From: Cannabis sativa
Taxonomy: Eukaryota; Streptophyta; Magnoliopsida; Rosales; Cannabaceae
DNA length: 64,000 nt
Assembly (NCBI RefSeq): GCF_029168945.1
Contig: NC_083603.1
Location: 8,370,001 to 8,434,000, forward strand
Direction: 5' to 3'
Position numbers and translations under genes: made by a program. A model generated the notes under the pieces. It made no database searches, was not told the DNA's origin, and saw nothing but the letters and a program-made list of their open reading frames with translations. Shown here one piece after another: positions 1 to 11,951 of the stretch. Every line of letters begins with the position of its first letter. Positions within the stretch are counted from its first letter, which is position 1.

Positions 1-477
1 GACACGTAACTTTTGGCAATGGAGAAATTACATTTTTTTTTTTGCAAATTTTCCCATTGTACTTTCAAATTATTTTTTTCTGTTTTTTAAGTATATAATA
101 ACTAGAAACGATAACTGTGTAACAATAACAATAATTTAAAATAATAACAACTATGTATAATATAACAATAACAATATATACAATGACTAAAAATGATAAC
201 ATTGATCATCGCATTCACTATTGGGAATAGTATTTTTTGTAGAAGCACTACTACAATATTATTAATTAGACTTTAATTATGGATTTTTTTAATTAAAAAA
301 AATAAAGACATAGTCTATTCTAGTAGTATCTCTCGGGCATTCTATGGCCGAAGCCATAAGGTATTAAGTGTACCCTATGCATGCCTTTGGTTATTTTCAA
401 ATAATCGAAATTATAGTGCATGCATTTTTAAATAGGCCGAAGTTGATAAAACCCTAACATGTTCTCAGTGGCCACCC

Positions 478-483
<6 letters not shown>
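1..483. other. AT-rich non-coding DNA
   Basis: No gene recognised. The stretch is AT-rich with short A/T runs and repeats of an ACAATA-like word near 110-180. The only frame of note lower down is created by the neighbouring CT microsatellite and is not a gene. Confidence 0.5.

Positions 484-560
<77 letters not shown>
484..560. repeat. (CT)n microsatellite
   Basis: An uninterrupted run of about 38 CT units. Read in one frame it gives a Ser-Leu string, which is an artefact. It lies 58 bp upstream of the TRIM element, in a pyrimidine-rich sequence. Confidence 0.97.
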
Positions 561-563
<3 letters not shown>

Positions 564-618
564 GCTCGTTCAACCCAACCACCACCGCGAGCAACGAGCC
601 ATAGCATCGACAACACCC

Positions 619-744
619 TATTAGATAGTCCCACATCGCTAATGTGTGGAAAGATAATAGAATATATAAAAGGAATGAGCTACTTCTCCCATCGCTAATT
701 GGTTTTGAGATGGAACCCTATTCACCTTATCCCATATTCTAACA
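619..744 (+). repeat. TRIM 5' LTR
   Basis: First 126-bp terminal repeat, directly followed by the tRNA-Met-type primer-binding site. It ends TTCTAACA as the 3' copy does. The first dinucleotide is TA where the 3' copy has TG, presumably a mutation. Confidence 0.85.
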
Positions 745-1059
745 TGGTATCAGAACAAAAAAAAAAACTTCACGACTATCCGACCAAAAAAAAAATCGAT
801 CTTAGTAGAGCCAAAAAAAAAATTGAGCCACCAAAAAACATCCAAAATAATTGATCAAAGAGCCAAAGTCAAAAAAGCCACTTGTGATTCGGGAATAGTG
901 AGCCAAAAAATAAAAAGAACCACCATAAAAATACCGATCCAAAAAGTAGAGCAAAAAAGAGTCCTTTGTGATTAGGGATAGTGAGCTAAAAAAAGACCTG
1001 CTTATGATCGAGTCGTCCAAGATGGTTAGCAAATAAAATAGCTACTATCTTGAGGGAGA

Positions 1060-1185
1060 TGTTAGATAGTCCTACATTGCTAATGTGTGGAAAGATAATA
1101 TAATATATAAGAGGAATAAGTTACTCCTCCCATTGTCAATTGATTTTGAGATAAAACCTCATTCACCTTATCCCATATTCTAACA
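1060..1185 (+). repeat. TRIM 3' LTR
   Basis: Second 126-bp terminal repeat. It starts TGTTAGATAG just after the purine tract and ends TTCTAACA, followed by the CACCC target duplication. Confidence 0.87.
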
Positions 1186-1190
1186 CACCC

Positions 1191-1942
1191 AACCACCATA
1201 GAAGGTCTCATTTTTTTTTCCTTTGTCATCTTTTGGTTTTTCTATTATTTCTTACCAATTTTTTTTTTGGTTTGCTGGTGGTATTTGCATCCAAATCAGA
1301 TCTATATGGTGGTTTTTTTATAAAAAGAAAAATTGTTATTTTTAGATTTGTGATCGGGCTAAATCAGACTCTCTCTATATTGATTATTCTCCCATCGAAA
1401 TGAAATTAAAATAAAAAATATATAAAAAAATAAAAAAAATGACCTATAATTTCGGTTATTAGCAAATAATCGTAAATAACATAGATTATGGTTTCAGTTA
1501 TTTACTAATAACCGAAGTCATAGAAGTTATCGATTCACAATAAATTCGGTTTCTTCGACCCCTTTCGTTTTGCCTAAAACACCTTAGGTTCCAAATTTTC
1601 TTAAAATCGAAGTTCAACCACCAAAAAAAAAAAAAACTTTTAAGGAGATTTTTGTTGTAGTATAATGTCTCTATCACTCTCATAAATATTATTTTTACAT
1701 GTTTGAAATTGTGGATGACTAAAGACTCTACAAAACCCTCTTCTCATGATAAACAATTTGAGCCTGACGTTCACTTCCTTCTTTTCAATATTTTGTATTT
1801 TTGACTGTATTTAATGGGCAACTAATGCATAAATTCTTGGTCATAGAAGACTAGTCTAACATATTATATGAATAATGTTGATCATTCTAAATGTACCACG
1901 TGAGCTCATGATACAAGACAATTATATATTTTATATGTATAA
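1191..1942. other. non-coding DNA
   Basis: AT-rich with long A and T runs. Around 1440-1520 an AATAACCGAAG-like word appears in both orientations, which may be a small decayed inverted-repeat element. No gene or RNA gene is recognised. Confidence 0.4.
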
Positions 1943-2255
1943 GTGTATTTTATATGTACCGATATTCTTTGGTTGTTGTTCAGGCAATCCAAAGTATGGT
2001 GCATTCCTTCTTCTTTTGGCCTTCAAGTGGCGGCTTGTCGTTCTCTTATGGCCGATTTGCCGCTAGTTATAATTAATTTTGTTAAACGTTCTGTAAATAA
2101 AGCTGCACATTGTCTTGCTCGTAGCTCTTGTTTGTATTCAGATCGTATTTTTAGCGAGAATAATATTCCTGCTGATTTTCTTTCTATTGTAATGGTTGAA
2201 TCTTCTTATTAATAAAGTTACCATTTTTCCTCAAAAAAAAAGAGAAAAATAAAAT
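1943..2255 (+). pseudogene. 3' end of a truncated LINE retrotransposon (RNase H region)
   Basis: The plus frame ending at 2212 reads, near its end, FVKRSVNKAAHCLARSS. This is the C-terminal motif of the RNase H domain of plant LINE-type non-LTR retrotransposons (an R-x-x-N-x-x-AH-x-LAR pattern). The stop is followed within about 25 bp by an A-rich tail (2234-2262), as expected for the 3' end of a LINE copied from its poly(A) tail. Everything upstream of the RNase H region is missing, typical 5' truncation. A second, longer LINE remnant at 27900-29510 has the same 3' end plan and a similar spacing from stop to tail. Confidence 0.62.
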
Positions 2256-2689
2256 AAAATAATAATCTATTTACAGCAAGAAAATATTCTAATTTATATA
2301 TAAAAAATATATATATTTTTAACCAGTGATCTATATAATTTTTGAGGGCCAACATTATTTAATATATGTAATTTTATGTAACACATTAAATTTTTTATTT
2401 TCAAAAATAAAAAAAATCTAACACCAAAAAAAAAAAAAGTTAAAACTTCTATTAATTAACCGCAATCAAAATTAATCTTATATTTTGAAAAAAAAAATAT
2501 CATCATCACATATCACTTATGTTTACCCAAATTTTAACGATGATGACGTATCAAGAGTAGCAACACGTGGCACGAAAAATACCAGGACTGAATTAATGAA
2601 AAATATATAAAATCATGACCGTTGAGGAGACCGTTAATCATGAACGGTGGCCATGGCCTTCAGAATAGAAGTCAAACGGTCACCATTAC
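2256..2689. other. AT-rich non-coding DNA
   Basis: No gene recognised. A/T homopolymer runs dominate up to 2510. The final 170 bp are less AT-rich and may already belong to the gypsy remnant that follows. Confidence 0.4.
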
Positions 2690-2865
2690 CTCTAGCTTGA
2701 GTAAGATGGATGTCTCCAAGAAGGAAAAACGATGGACAAACACCTTCATAAGTAGGATAAACAACACCTACAGGCAAGCTAGTCGAAGGGGTAGATGATA
2801 CTACCCCCACCATAGATATAAGGACGTTCTCAAAGATAAATTAATGAGGACATCCACACAACAAT

Positions 2866-3432
2866 ATGACTTCCCACAACATACAAGTTGATTTTGGAGA
2901 AAAGAGTGCAACATTCCCAAAAGGATTGGGTGAAGAACTAGATGATGTTTTATGGGCTTACAAAACTCCATTTAAAACACATATTGGTATGTCACCATAT
3001 AGGTTAGATTTTGGGAAAACCTGTCATCTTCCAGTAGAGTTAGAGCATAAGGCTTTTTGGGCCATGAAGACCCTGAATATGGATTTGGCATGAAAATGAA
3101 AATAGATTGCTGCAGTTGAATGAGTTGGAAGAATTTTGAAACGATGCCTACGAGAATGCCAAGATCTACAAAGAGAGGACCAATAAGTGGCATGACAGAT
3201 CTTGGTCAGAAAAGAGATTCAACTCGGACAAGAAGTGTTATTATTTAATTCGAGATTAAAACTGTTTCCTGGTAAGTTGAAGTCAAGGTGGTTCGGACCT
3301 TTTACGGTGGTCAGAGTATTCCCATATGGAGCGGTGGAACTCAAAGGCGAGAAGATAGAGACTTTCAAACTTAATGATCAACGGTTAAAGCTCTACTTGG
3401 GTGGTCAAATTGACCAAGCCAAGTCTATATGA
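2866..3432 (+). pseudogene. Athila-like integrase C-terminal fragment
   Basis: The first frame (2866-3093) contains [20 protein letters not shown], then [20 protein letters not shown], the hallmark end of the integrase core in Athila/Tat-lineage gypsy elements. A stop and frame change follow at about 3093. The second frame (3202-3432) holds [20 protein letters not shown] followed by RWFGPFTV, the integrase C-terminal GPF/Y-type module. The catalytic D and E residues lie upstream and are not present, so this is a broken remnant. Confidence 0.8.
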
Positions 3433-4404
3433 TGATAACAACAACGCTCTTGGGAGGCACCCGAAGTTGTTTATTACTTTAATTAAGTTCGAGACATTTG
3501 CAATTAATTCATTTTTAGCTTTTTAATTTTTTTCTTTGATTTGTAGAAGTTTTTGTGTAAATTTAGAACCATGCAAAGCGTGAAAAGTCGAAAAAATATT
3601 TTTTTTCGACCACTATAGTGGTCGCGACTAGCAAATTCTATGGTCGTGACCCTAGAGGTTACAGAGAAACAAGGAAAATTTTGACCTTCCAGTGGTCGCG
3701 ACCAAACTAATCCATGGTTGTGACAAATTTCCTAGTCGCAACTAGGCCATTATGAAGTCGCGACCAGGGATCATGGGTAAAAAACTCGATTTTGGCCAAT
3801 ACACTATGGTTGCGGCCACAATTTTTGTGGTCGCGACCACTGAACGCAAGTGAACCCTAAAGAGCCTTTAAAAATCTAATTAACTCTTAATCGCCTCTTC
3901 ATCTAATTTTAATCTCATAACCACTTCCCACACAATTCTTAGTTGTACAACCACCTCTCTCTAAAAATTTCAAATTTCTTCATCTCATCACTAATCTTTC
4001 ACTTCCAATCAAACCCAAACACATTATTCTTCATCAAACTTTCTTTTTCCACAATAATCACACCCTAAATCACTCCCTCACTCAAATTTGAAAATTACCA
4101 TTCATCATCTTCAATCTTCAACTTTTCAAGATTTATCAATAATGGTGGTTCTTTAATGGTCTCTTCACTAGTAAGTATTATTATAAAGAACTATTTAATT
4201 GATTTAGTTTTTCTATTAGTTTGAAGATTTTGAAGATTATATTTGGGGAAATGTGAATTTATTTGTAGATTTTATGGACTATATTGGTGTTATTGGATAT
4301 TGGTTTGTTGTGACTTTGTGAAATTTTGTGACATCAGGAAGTGAAAAATTAAAAGGAAATGGTGTCAAAATTTTTAGAGAAATTTTAGTGTGTGAAAAAG
4401 TCAA
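3433..4404. other. gypsy spacer with GGTCGCGACC-type repeats
   Basis: Non-coding interior of the Athila-like remnant. Between 3600 and 3840 the word GTCGCGAC and decayed versions (GTCGTGAC, GTCGCAAC, GTTGCGGC) recur about eight times in direct and inverted order. Several are perfect palindromes of the form GGTCGCGACC. From 3890 to 4130 the sequence is pyrimidine-rich. Confidence 0.6.
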
Positions 4405-5600
4405 TTGTTGATTGTGATAATGGGTCTAAAAAGATCAAGGGTGAATGAAGCGGGTTGTTCCTCATCCAATCCTCCTCGAGCCACCTCAAGGCCAGTGTTT
4501 GATAAGAATAGGTTTGTTAGTGAAGAAGCTCAAGATAGGTTCCTCCTTTTAAAGAATAGGCCATATATTGAAGACCAAGGGATTGATTATACTTATAATG
4601 TCCCAATGAACAGACTGTTGGGTTTTATGCCCTAAATAAAACTCCATTTCAATGTAATCCATTTTATTCAACATCAATAAAGAAACAGAAGTATGTTTTA
4701 GTTCATCTTGTCAATTGCTTGTCTATTTGATTTATAAATTCATCTGAAACCCTTTTCACATACTTGATCCTGTTTATTGTGTCGTCAACATTTTGGAAAG
4801 TAAACATGACTATGTGAATAAAGATTCCTAGATTTATCAGACACAGGGTTTTACTGATATGATAATCTACAACAGAGTTTACTTGCATTTGGAGAAATGC
4901 TATGTTCTTTCCAGAGCATTGGTTAAAGTAAAGCTCAGGTTGGATGCATGGAGTATGCATCGGAAGGGACCGATATTGAACTTTGACTTAGATTTATTAA
5001 ACTTACCGTAATATCTATTCAAGTCAATATCGCCTAGTTGATCCTAGATCAAATGATCTTAATCCTGATATGATTAGGCTCAATCTCGAGAGGCTAATCA
5101 TACGTCAAAGCTTTGATATGATGGTTCAAGGTGCCACGGGTGGTGGAATTGGTTTGGCTGGAGTCATCACCAATCTTTGTGGAACTTATGGCGTTAAGCA
5201 ACTTCCCTATGACAATAAAGTGCAACCTCAGTGGAAAATTGATGTAAGCATGGTGAATTGACTCAAGAATCCACGTCCCTATGGGCAACCTCCACCTAAA
5301 GCCTAACAACAAGAAAGGAGGCGCCCTACTGGCAAGAAGAGAATGAGGACGAGGAGATGCCATAGCAATTTCTTGGTCCTATTGATTTGGGAATGCAATA
5401 CATGCATACCTAGCTCAATTATATTATCAAACAGAATAATCATGTGGAGAATTATATGGCACAAAAGAGTCTTTTTAATGAGAGTCAGGTTACTCAACTT
5501 AACTCTCTTATCACTCGCATGAACATTGGGATCGAGGACTCCAACTACTTGGCGTACTATCCTAATTTCAGCCATATGATCAGCCGCCACCACCAAACCC
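4405..5600 (+). pseudogene. Athila extra 3' ORF remnant, split by a copia LTR
   Basis: The first part (4405-4615) includes RFVSEEAQDRFLLLKNRPYI, which resembles the protein encoded downstream of pol in Athila elements (often annotated as putative plant transposon protein). It breaks off at 4615 where a copia LTR fragment begins. The same kind of protein appears to resume after about 5095, with GGGIGLAGVITNLCGTYGVK in the frame from 5070 and further fragments to about 5600. Many stops are present. The function of this protein class is not settled. Confidence 0.5.
4616..5095 (+). mobile_element. truncated copia LTR inside the Athila remnant
   Basis: It starts TGTTGGGTTTTATGCCCTAA and matches the first ~500 bp of the LTR at 62180-64000 almost continuously, for example the blocks around 4740-5090 and 62310-62670. 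It stops inside the LTR, so only the 5' part remains and no target duplication can be read. It interrupts the Athila 3' ORF. The minus-strand frame inside it is not a gene. Confidence 0.75.
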
Positions 5601-7440
5601 CTTTTGATGGGTGTCTCAGGTAAATCTTTCTTCCCTTAGATTTTATGTCACATTGGGGACAATGTAATATTTTAAGTTTAGGGGAGGGGCTTAATTTTTT
5701 ATTTTTTATTTTCATTGTTTAATATTTTGTTTTGTTTGTTTGTTTTAGTTGTTAATTAATTAAGTCAATTGTCCATTTTGTTGTTGTTGTTATTTGTGGA
5801 ATTGATTGAAATTTCAAATTGTGTGCTTGATTCTTTAACTCTTTGAATTAATTTGGATGCTTGTGAAAAAAAATGTATCGATGTAAATTGTCAATGTTTG
5901 AATTGTATCATAATTTTTTTGCTTGATTTTGTGGAATGATTGCTTGAATGATGTAGAACTTGCATGATTTATTATCTTGAGGCGAAATCCTTGACAATGT
6001 TCGCTAGGAATATGATTTAGACAGTTTTCTTGGACAGTTTGAGCCTTTCAAGCCCACCTTCATGTGAATATCCTTAGTGTACCAACTTGAGCCTAAGCCT
6101 TTTTTTTTTTTTGAAAAAAAAATGTATCACTTGTTTAAACCTAAAATATATCCATTCACTGCTTCTATTCCCGATGCACCTTACATTATGGCATAAGCTT
6201 AGGAATAAGTTTGAGAGAGTGAAAAGCTATGTGGGTGATTTTATTTTTTTTTTGGAAAAGTGGGTGATTGAGATGAGTTTGAAAAAAAAAAACGTAAAAT
6301 TGTCTTCCAACATCACTAAGAAAAGGAAAAAAAAAAAAAGACGAAGTATATTTCTTCTTTCTTGAAAAAGAAAAGTAAATATTTAGTGAAAAAAAGTGAT
6401 GGTGGAACTCATAGTTCTGAAATTCTCAATCATTGAAATTTTTTAGCACATTTTGGGATATGCAATTTATTTTAGGTGCTTGATAATTTATAGTGTGCTT
6501 ATGGTATAATATAGTCTAAATGAATTTTCATCTACCTATTACCTAAGCCATGACATTATAACCCGGGAAGTTTTTTTAATTCCAAACAAGGATTGGTAAC
6601 ATTAGCGGAGAGAGGTAGTCATGCAAGTATATTGATCATTGGGCTGTGGAGAGATTGGATAGAGTAAAATAATTATGATGTTTTTTAATATTGAAATAAT
6701 CTACATCTATACATTGTTTTTAAAAGTAAGCATCCGAATTAATTGTTAGAGTTTTGAGATTGAAATTCTGGCTTAATTAATTGATTGAAGTTTCGCAGGT
6801 GGTAGTAGTAGTTTGGTTGTTTGAAGACTTAGTTAATTCTCTGTTAGTCAGAATTTTGAGTTTTAGTTTTTAGTCTTACTCGAAGGCGAGTAAAGATTTA
6901 ATTGGGAGAATTTATTAGGCTATTTTTAGCCTAAGTTTTGGGTTGATTTTAGAGTTTTTTTATTCTTTAATATCACTTTTTGGAATGGTTTTATGCTTTC
7001 CTTCCTTCATTCAGGTTCCCAAGGTATTAAAGTACAAATTCTATCAAGTGACGAAAGGACGGGACAAGCTGAAAGTTGAAGAAAATTGATGCTGAAAATC
7101 ATAAGGCAGTCATGACCAAGCTACACCGTAGTCGCGACTAATTTACTGGTTGCGACTATGGTCACAACTATGAAGTAGGAAAAACCATTGATTTATGAGG
7201 TTGTACTATGATCATGACTAGGCTTTATGTGGTCGCGACCATAGGTTACGAATGAGATTTTTGGGTAGTTTTGTAATTTAGCCATTCTGAGTTGCAAAAA
7301 CGATTTTCTAAAAAAAGGTTTCGTGTTTTGAAGCAAATAATTCAGAAATAGAACCCTAGAAACAAATAAGGAGGCAAAAGAAGCGAGTGTGGCGACCAGG
7401 ATCAAGATCACCAACTAGTTCTTTCTTTTCTCTTTTATTT

Positions 7441-8304
7441 TTCTTATGTCAATTTCTGTTTCAAGTTTTATTATGGATTTGCACTTAGAGATTATGAACT
7501 AATTTTCCAATTTAGGGATATGATGAATGTTGAATGATGTTTTCCTCATTTAGTTAATGTGATTTGTTAGTTTTTTTTCTCTGGATCAGTGTGATTTTTT
7601 CTTATTTATTTTAACATGTTTTATACTGGCCATCTTGAATATGATTTATGATCTTTATATAAAATCGAGAAGTAAATATTAAAAATGCTTTAATAGAACA
7701 AACATAGATTTTGATGTAAAACGAGAGTATTTACATAGCATGTGTGACATTTAGGTTACGTACTTACTGTATATATGTTAATTTATTTTAAAGATACAAA
7801 TATATAATATATGATTTAGGATCTTAATGGTCTAAGAAGAGTTGCGGTTATTTCTATAATCTGTCATCACTTAAAGAAAGAAAGCTCATAAATTGCATTA
7901 ACGTAACTGAAACAATAAGATTCATATATTTAATCTTTCATCCATATTCAAGCAACATTAAAACTTGTTTCTTTTATTTTTTTGCTTACTATTTTTATTT
8001 CTTTCCAATCTTATTTCGATTAACCAAATATAAACATAAATCTAGTTAAGTAGTAGTCAATTTTAATTTCCTGTTGTTTGACCTAACCTACGTGAGTACT
8101 GCTCGATACGTACACTTGCGTAGTTTATAATTTTACGCAAAAATATAATGAAGAGAGGTAATGTGACGATCTTGAAGATTGTGTCGGAACATGACCTGGT
8201 TGTTCCATTCACAAAGACGCTACTAAAAAAAATCTTTTATGGGTCATATAACTAATATGGGACTAAGGGAGATGCCCAATTTGCTTTTAGGGCACATGGG
8301 AGAA
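7441..8304. other. non-coding DNA
   Basis: AT-rich and without a recognisable gene. The first ~180 bp may be the outer part of the Athila-like element. Nothing else can be supported. Confidence 0.4.
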
Positions 8305-11300
8305 TGCTAGGGTTTATGCCCTAAAAATTATGTAAATATATTTCTAATTATTAATAAGAGTTGAATATTTTGATATATGCATGAATGTTAAATTATTGAT
8401 ATTTAATATTGAATAATTAATATATAAATATGGAAAAAAAATTTCTTATTCATACATGAGACTGTGACTTGTAGTGGTACGGAGAATTAAGATCACTTAG
8501 TCATGAATAAATCAATCAACAACATATTAAAGTTTAGGAATCTTTAATCAATAGTTGCTAGTGCGGTTCACTAATACCTGTTATTCGGTGTAAGTAATCT
8601 ATATTCAGATTACTGATGTATCATGACATCTAAGAAAATGTGTTATATAATATAGATTATATATGACAAGGACCAATATAAATAAAGTTGTCTTTATCAA
8701 ACATATCGTTAACTATAAAGATCTAATTGATAACATAATGATGATCAGTAGTAGATTGGCCTAAATTCTGAGTAGTCATGAACTCTTATTCATATTATTA
8801 GTTTATTTGATTCACTCATTAAAGTTTCTCAGAAAATATAATTCTTACAACTTCTATTTTGGGAATCTAATAATGTGGATGGCTGAGAACAAGATCTACA
8901 ATTATGATATCATAACTTTCCTAATGGATCGAATCTTGGTTCTCTTTAAGTGTTAATTTTAGAACTGAAAAGTTGTGTGCAAATTTGGATTGGATTTAAA
9001 TTAAACTTTCACTAGGAATTGACAGTACTAAAGGATAAAGAAAGAATTATAAAGGTAAAATGATAATTTAACCAAAACTAAATACGAACAGACACAAGGA
9101 GGGCTAATAACTGAAATTGATTATATTAATGGACACTGCAGTAAAACTCAGTAAATATAATTCTATAATTACTAAGAGTTCAATTCTAAATTCATAGTGG
9201 AGTAATCATGAAATTAATAAATAAGATTATTTGATTGATGAGATTCAATAAATAAATCTAGTTTATTGGAGCTTAGAATTATAGGTCAATGGTCCCCGGA
9301 TCGCCACATTGAAACACTGTCAAAGGGTGATAAAAGTTCTATGTGAAAGTTCAAAAAAATATATTTTGAATTATCAAAATTGTAATTATTTTTTAAAATA
9401 ATCTATTTTTCAAATTAACTAAATAAAAAAAATACAAAAGTTGTTAAGACAAAAGACATCTTCCTTGTTTTAATCAGGACAAGAGTATCGCCTACTCTAG
9501 TGTATGGTGTTGTTGGGATTTTATACCCTAAATAAAACTCATTTTAATATAATCAGATTTACTAATTAATAAAAGATCAAAAATTATTTTATGTTGCATG
9601 GTTCACATGATTAATTTCATGATTATATGTTTAATATATAACTTCTATGAAATCCTAAACATATAGTTATTCATGATTATAGTATTGTCTATACAGTAGA
9701 AAATAATTATAATTATAACTTTTATTAAATCCTAAACATATAGTTATCCACGATTTATAAGTACACTTGATTTACACTAACGTAATAATCAGCGATGTGG
9801 TTTATTTACACATGTATAAGTGGAATGTCCTTTTCATGTCAATAGCAAAGTAAACTAGTATCGAATGTATCAGCTATACATTGGATTGGACCAATATTGA
9901 TAGTGGAAAAGATATCATAAACTTACCATTATATATTTTTTAAGTCAATGTCACTTAGTTGATCTTAGGTCAGTTGATCTCAATCCTGAGATAGTTAAGT
10001 TCTAGCTTAATTATACTATACGGGTTCTTTGACTTGTTCGTTATAGTTGACTAATAGGAACATCCCAATACTTACATCTTAAAAACTTAGTAGTTCAATT
10101 GAGTGGGAGCGTTAATCATAGATATGGAATCTATAACTATTAGAAGTGAAATGATCGTTTCTTTATAGCTTGGCTTAACGCGATAAATGATAGAGTGTTC
10201 ATTTCAGTAATTACATTAGTTTACTGAAATATCATTTACAAGCAGCTAAGTATTTTAAGAATAAAATACATTGAAGGGTAAAATAGTAAATTTGTCCCTA
10301 CTCAATGTAAACCGTCTATAGAGGATCATTGACTATTTAAATTGTAACAATGGATAATTCATAGCGTATCTATATTTAGTATATAGAGTTTTCTATGTAA
10401 TCAGGAGTGTAATTCTGAATCAATAGTGGAGTTAGGAGGAATTAAGAAGTCGACAAATTTACTCGGTAAATTTTGGACCTACTTATTAGGAGCTTGGTTA
10501 CATAAGCCCATGATCCCTGCATTGTTTGGGATAATATCATCTTGTAGACTCAACTAATTGATTTAATAGGAATTCAAAAATAGACTAAGTCTTATTTGAG
10601 TATTTTCACCAAGTTTGAGTATTTTTGAGAAGAAAAGAGAAATAAGAGTTTATTTGTTAATTAGTACACTTTGTGAGTCTAATTAATAAATATATTTAAA
10701 TTATATTTTATTTTATAATTATTAAAATAAAATTGATATTTAAATAATTAGATGAGAAAAAATGCTAAAATTAGAAAAGACACTTTTGTTTCATTACTTA
10801 AAATAAAATGGCAAAAATCTAACTCTAAAACCCATATGTATATTCGGCCCTAAGAGTAAGATTTAACCCAAGTCTTTATTCCAAACCCCTCATCTAAACC
10901 TAACCCTATGTGAATACCTACATAAAGAAAGAGAAGAGAATTGAAAAACCTAATGTCACTTCTTCTTCTTATCTTAATTTTTGAAATTACACAGTATTCT
11001 CTCTCAAAAATTTGTTTCAAAGGTGATTTGAGTAATATCTCACACCATTCAAGGTGATACTCATGCCTTTGTGGAAGACTGTTATGAACACAATCGAAGG
11101 ATAAGAAAATCCATGTTCAAATCTTAATAATGCTCTGCTACAGATAGGAATCAAGGGTTAGAGATCTGAACGGAAGAAGTCGTATTATTTCGCTGCCATC
11201 AATGTAAGATTTTTTATAACTCTTATACGTTTATTTATTATTTTTAGGAATTTCATATTTAGGATGTTAGATTATAGAATTATCATCAACATACATGTTA

Positions 11301-11951
11301 GTATATTTAAATTCTGGTAAAATAAATTCCCTACAAGTGTCCCTATTAATTGTCTTTTTAGGTTAATTAATTAATTCAATTAGATAAATATTTGAATTTG
11401 AAAATTAATTAAGATATTCTCTCAATCGGGATATAAATATCTATAACTGATTTTGGTTATATTATTCATTCAAAAAATTAAATAAGATCTAGTTAATAGA
11501 TTTGAGTTTAAATAAGTAATTATATAAAAATTTATTGGGTTTATTTAAATATACAGTATAACAAAGTTTTGAACAAGTTTTTTACAATAGAATTTTGTAC
11601 GTAATTTTGAAAGCCTAAAAACGTTTTTACCAGTAAACATTTTTCTCTATATCACATAAAATATAGTTCTTGCTCATTAGATTTATACAAGAACTTCATA
11701 TACACTATTATCCTACTAGTTGTGTGTGGTGGAAGGTTTGAAAGACTGCGGTTTGAGTTTTCAATCAACCCAAATGATACAACTTGCAAAAAGAATAAAA
11801 GTTGCCCCAATAGGCATCACGAAGTAAATATTCTTTTAATCTATTTACTTTCTGTTTAATATATACATATGGTGATCTTGGACATATGGTACGATAATTA
11901 TCAAAAATAATTCTTTCGTTGCATATCTGATTTGGTACCATAAAACCAACA
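8305..11951 (+). mobile_element. copia-type LTR, interrupted by a second LTR
   Basis: The outer sequence starts TGCTAGGGTTTATGCCCTAA at 8305, close to the start of the copia LTR at 62180, and probably ends GGTACCATAAAACCAACA at 11951. Its two halves (8305-9510 and 11336-11951, about 1.8 kb together) are separated by the solo LTR at 9511-11335. No internal region or matching partner was found, and the flanking five bases do not match, so this is a solo or broken LTR with an uncertain right end. Confidence 0.45.
9511..11335 (+). mobile_element. solo LTR of a copia family, nested
   Basis: The repeat starts TGTTGGGATTTTATACCCTA and ends TTCCCTACA, a TG...CA unit of 1,825 bp. The five flanking bases are GGTGT (9506-9510) and AGTGT (11336-11340), a target duplication with one mismatch. 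It is collinear with the LTRs at 4616 and 62180; the block near 11128 (AATGCTCTGCTACAG) matches the block near 63879. No coding region or second LTR lies next to it, so it is best read as the product of LTR-LTR recombination. It interrupts another copia LTR. Confidence 0.78.

Larger units (their letters stand above)
619..1185 (+). mobile_element. TRIM-type miniature LTR retrotransposon, complete
   Basis: Two direct repeats of 126 bp (619-744 and 1060-1185) flank a 315-bp interior. The repeats are roughly 87% identical by eye, with mostly transition differences. The downstream repeat begins TG and both end CA. The interior starts at once with TGGTATCAGAAC (745-756), a primer-binding site complementary to initiator-Met tRNA, and ends in the purine-rich tract TTGAGGGAGA (1050-1059). 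A perfect 5-bp target duplication CACCC lies at 614-618 and 1186-1190. The interior is A-rich and has no gag or pol reading frame, so the element is non-autonomous. The upstream repeat starts TA rather than TG. No 5S-like promoter box was seen, which argues against the Cassandra family. Confidence 0.88.
2690..7440 (+). mobile_element. decayed Ty3/gypsy element, Athila-like
   Basis: This stretch keeps the expected order of an Athila-type element on the plus strand. It runs from the integrase C-terminus (2866-3432), through a long untranslated spacer, an extra 3' reading frame of the Athila kind (4405-4615 and about 5063-5600) and a purine-rich tract beside a GGGGACAATGT-like motif (about 5650-5690), to further 3' sequence. 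Clusters of GTCGCGAC words occur at 3600-3840 and 7125-7240. No matching LTR pair could be found, so the ends are approximate. A copia LTR fragment interrupts it at 4616-5095. All frames carry stops or shifts, so it is inactive. Confidence 0.6.

Noticed and set aside
459..698. 79-residue frame with a long Ser-Leu run
   Set aside because: It is the CT microsatellite read as codons and runs into the TRIM LTR. There is no gene structure.
619..1185. TRIM of the Cassandra family
   Set aside because: No 5S rRNA-like promoter boxes were found in the LTR.
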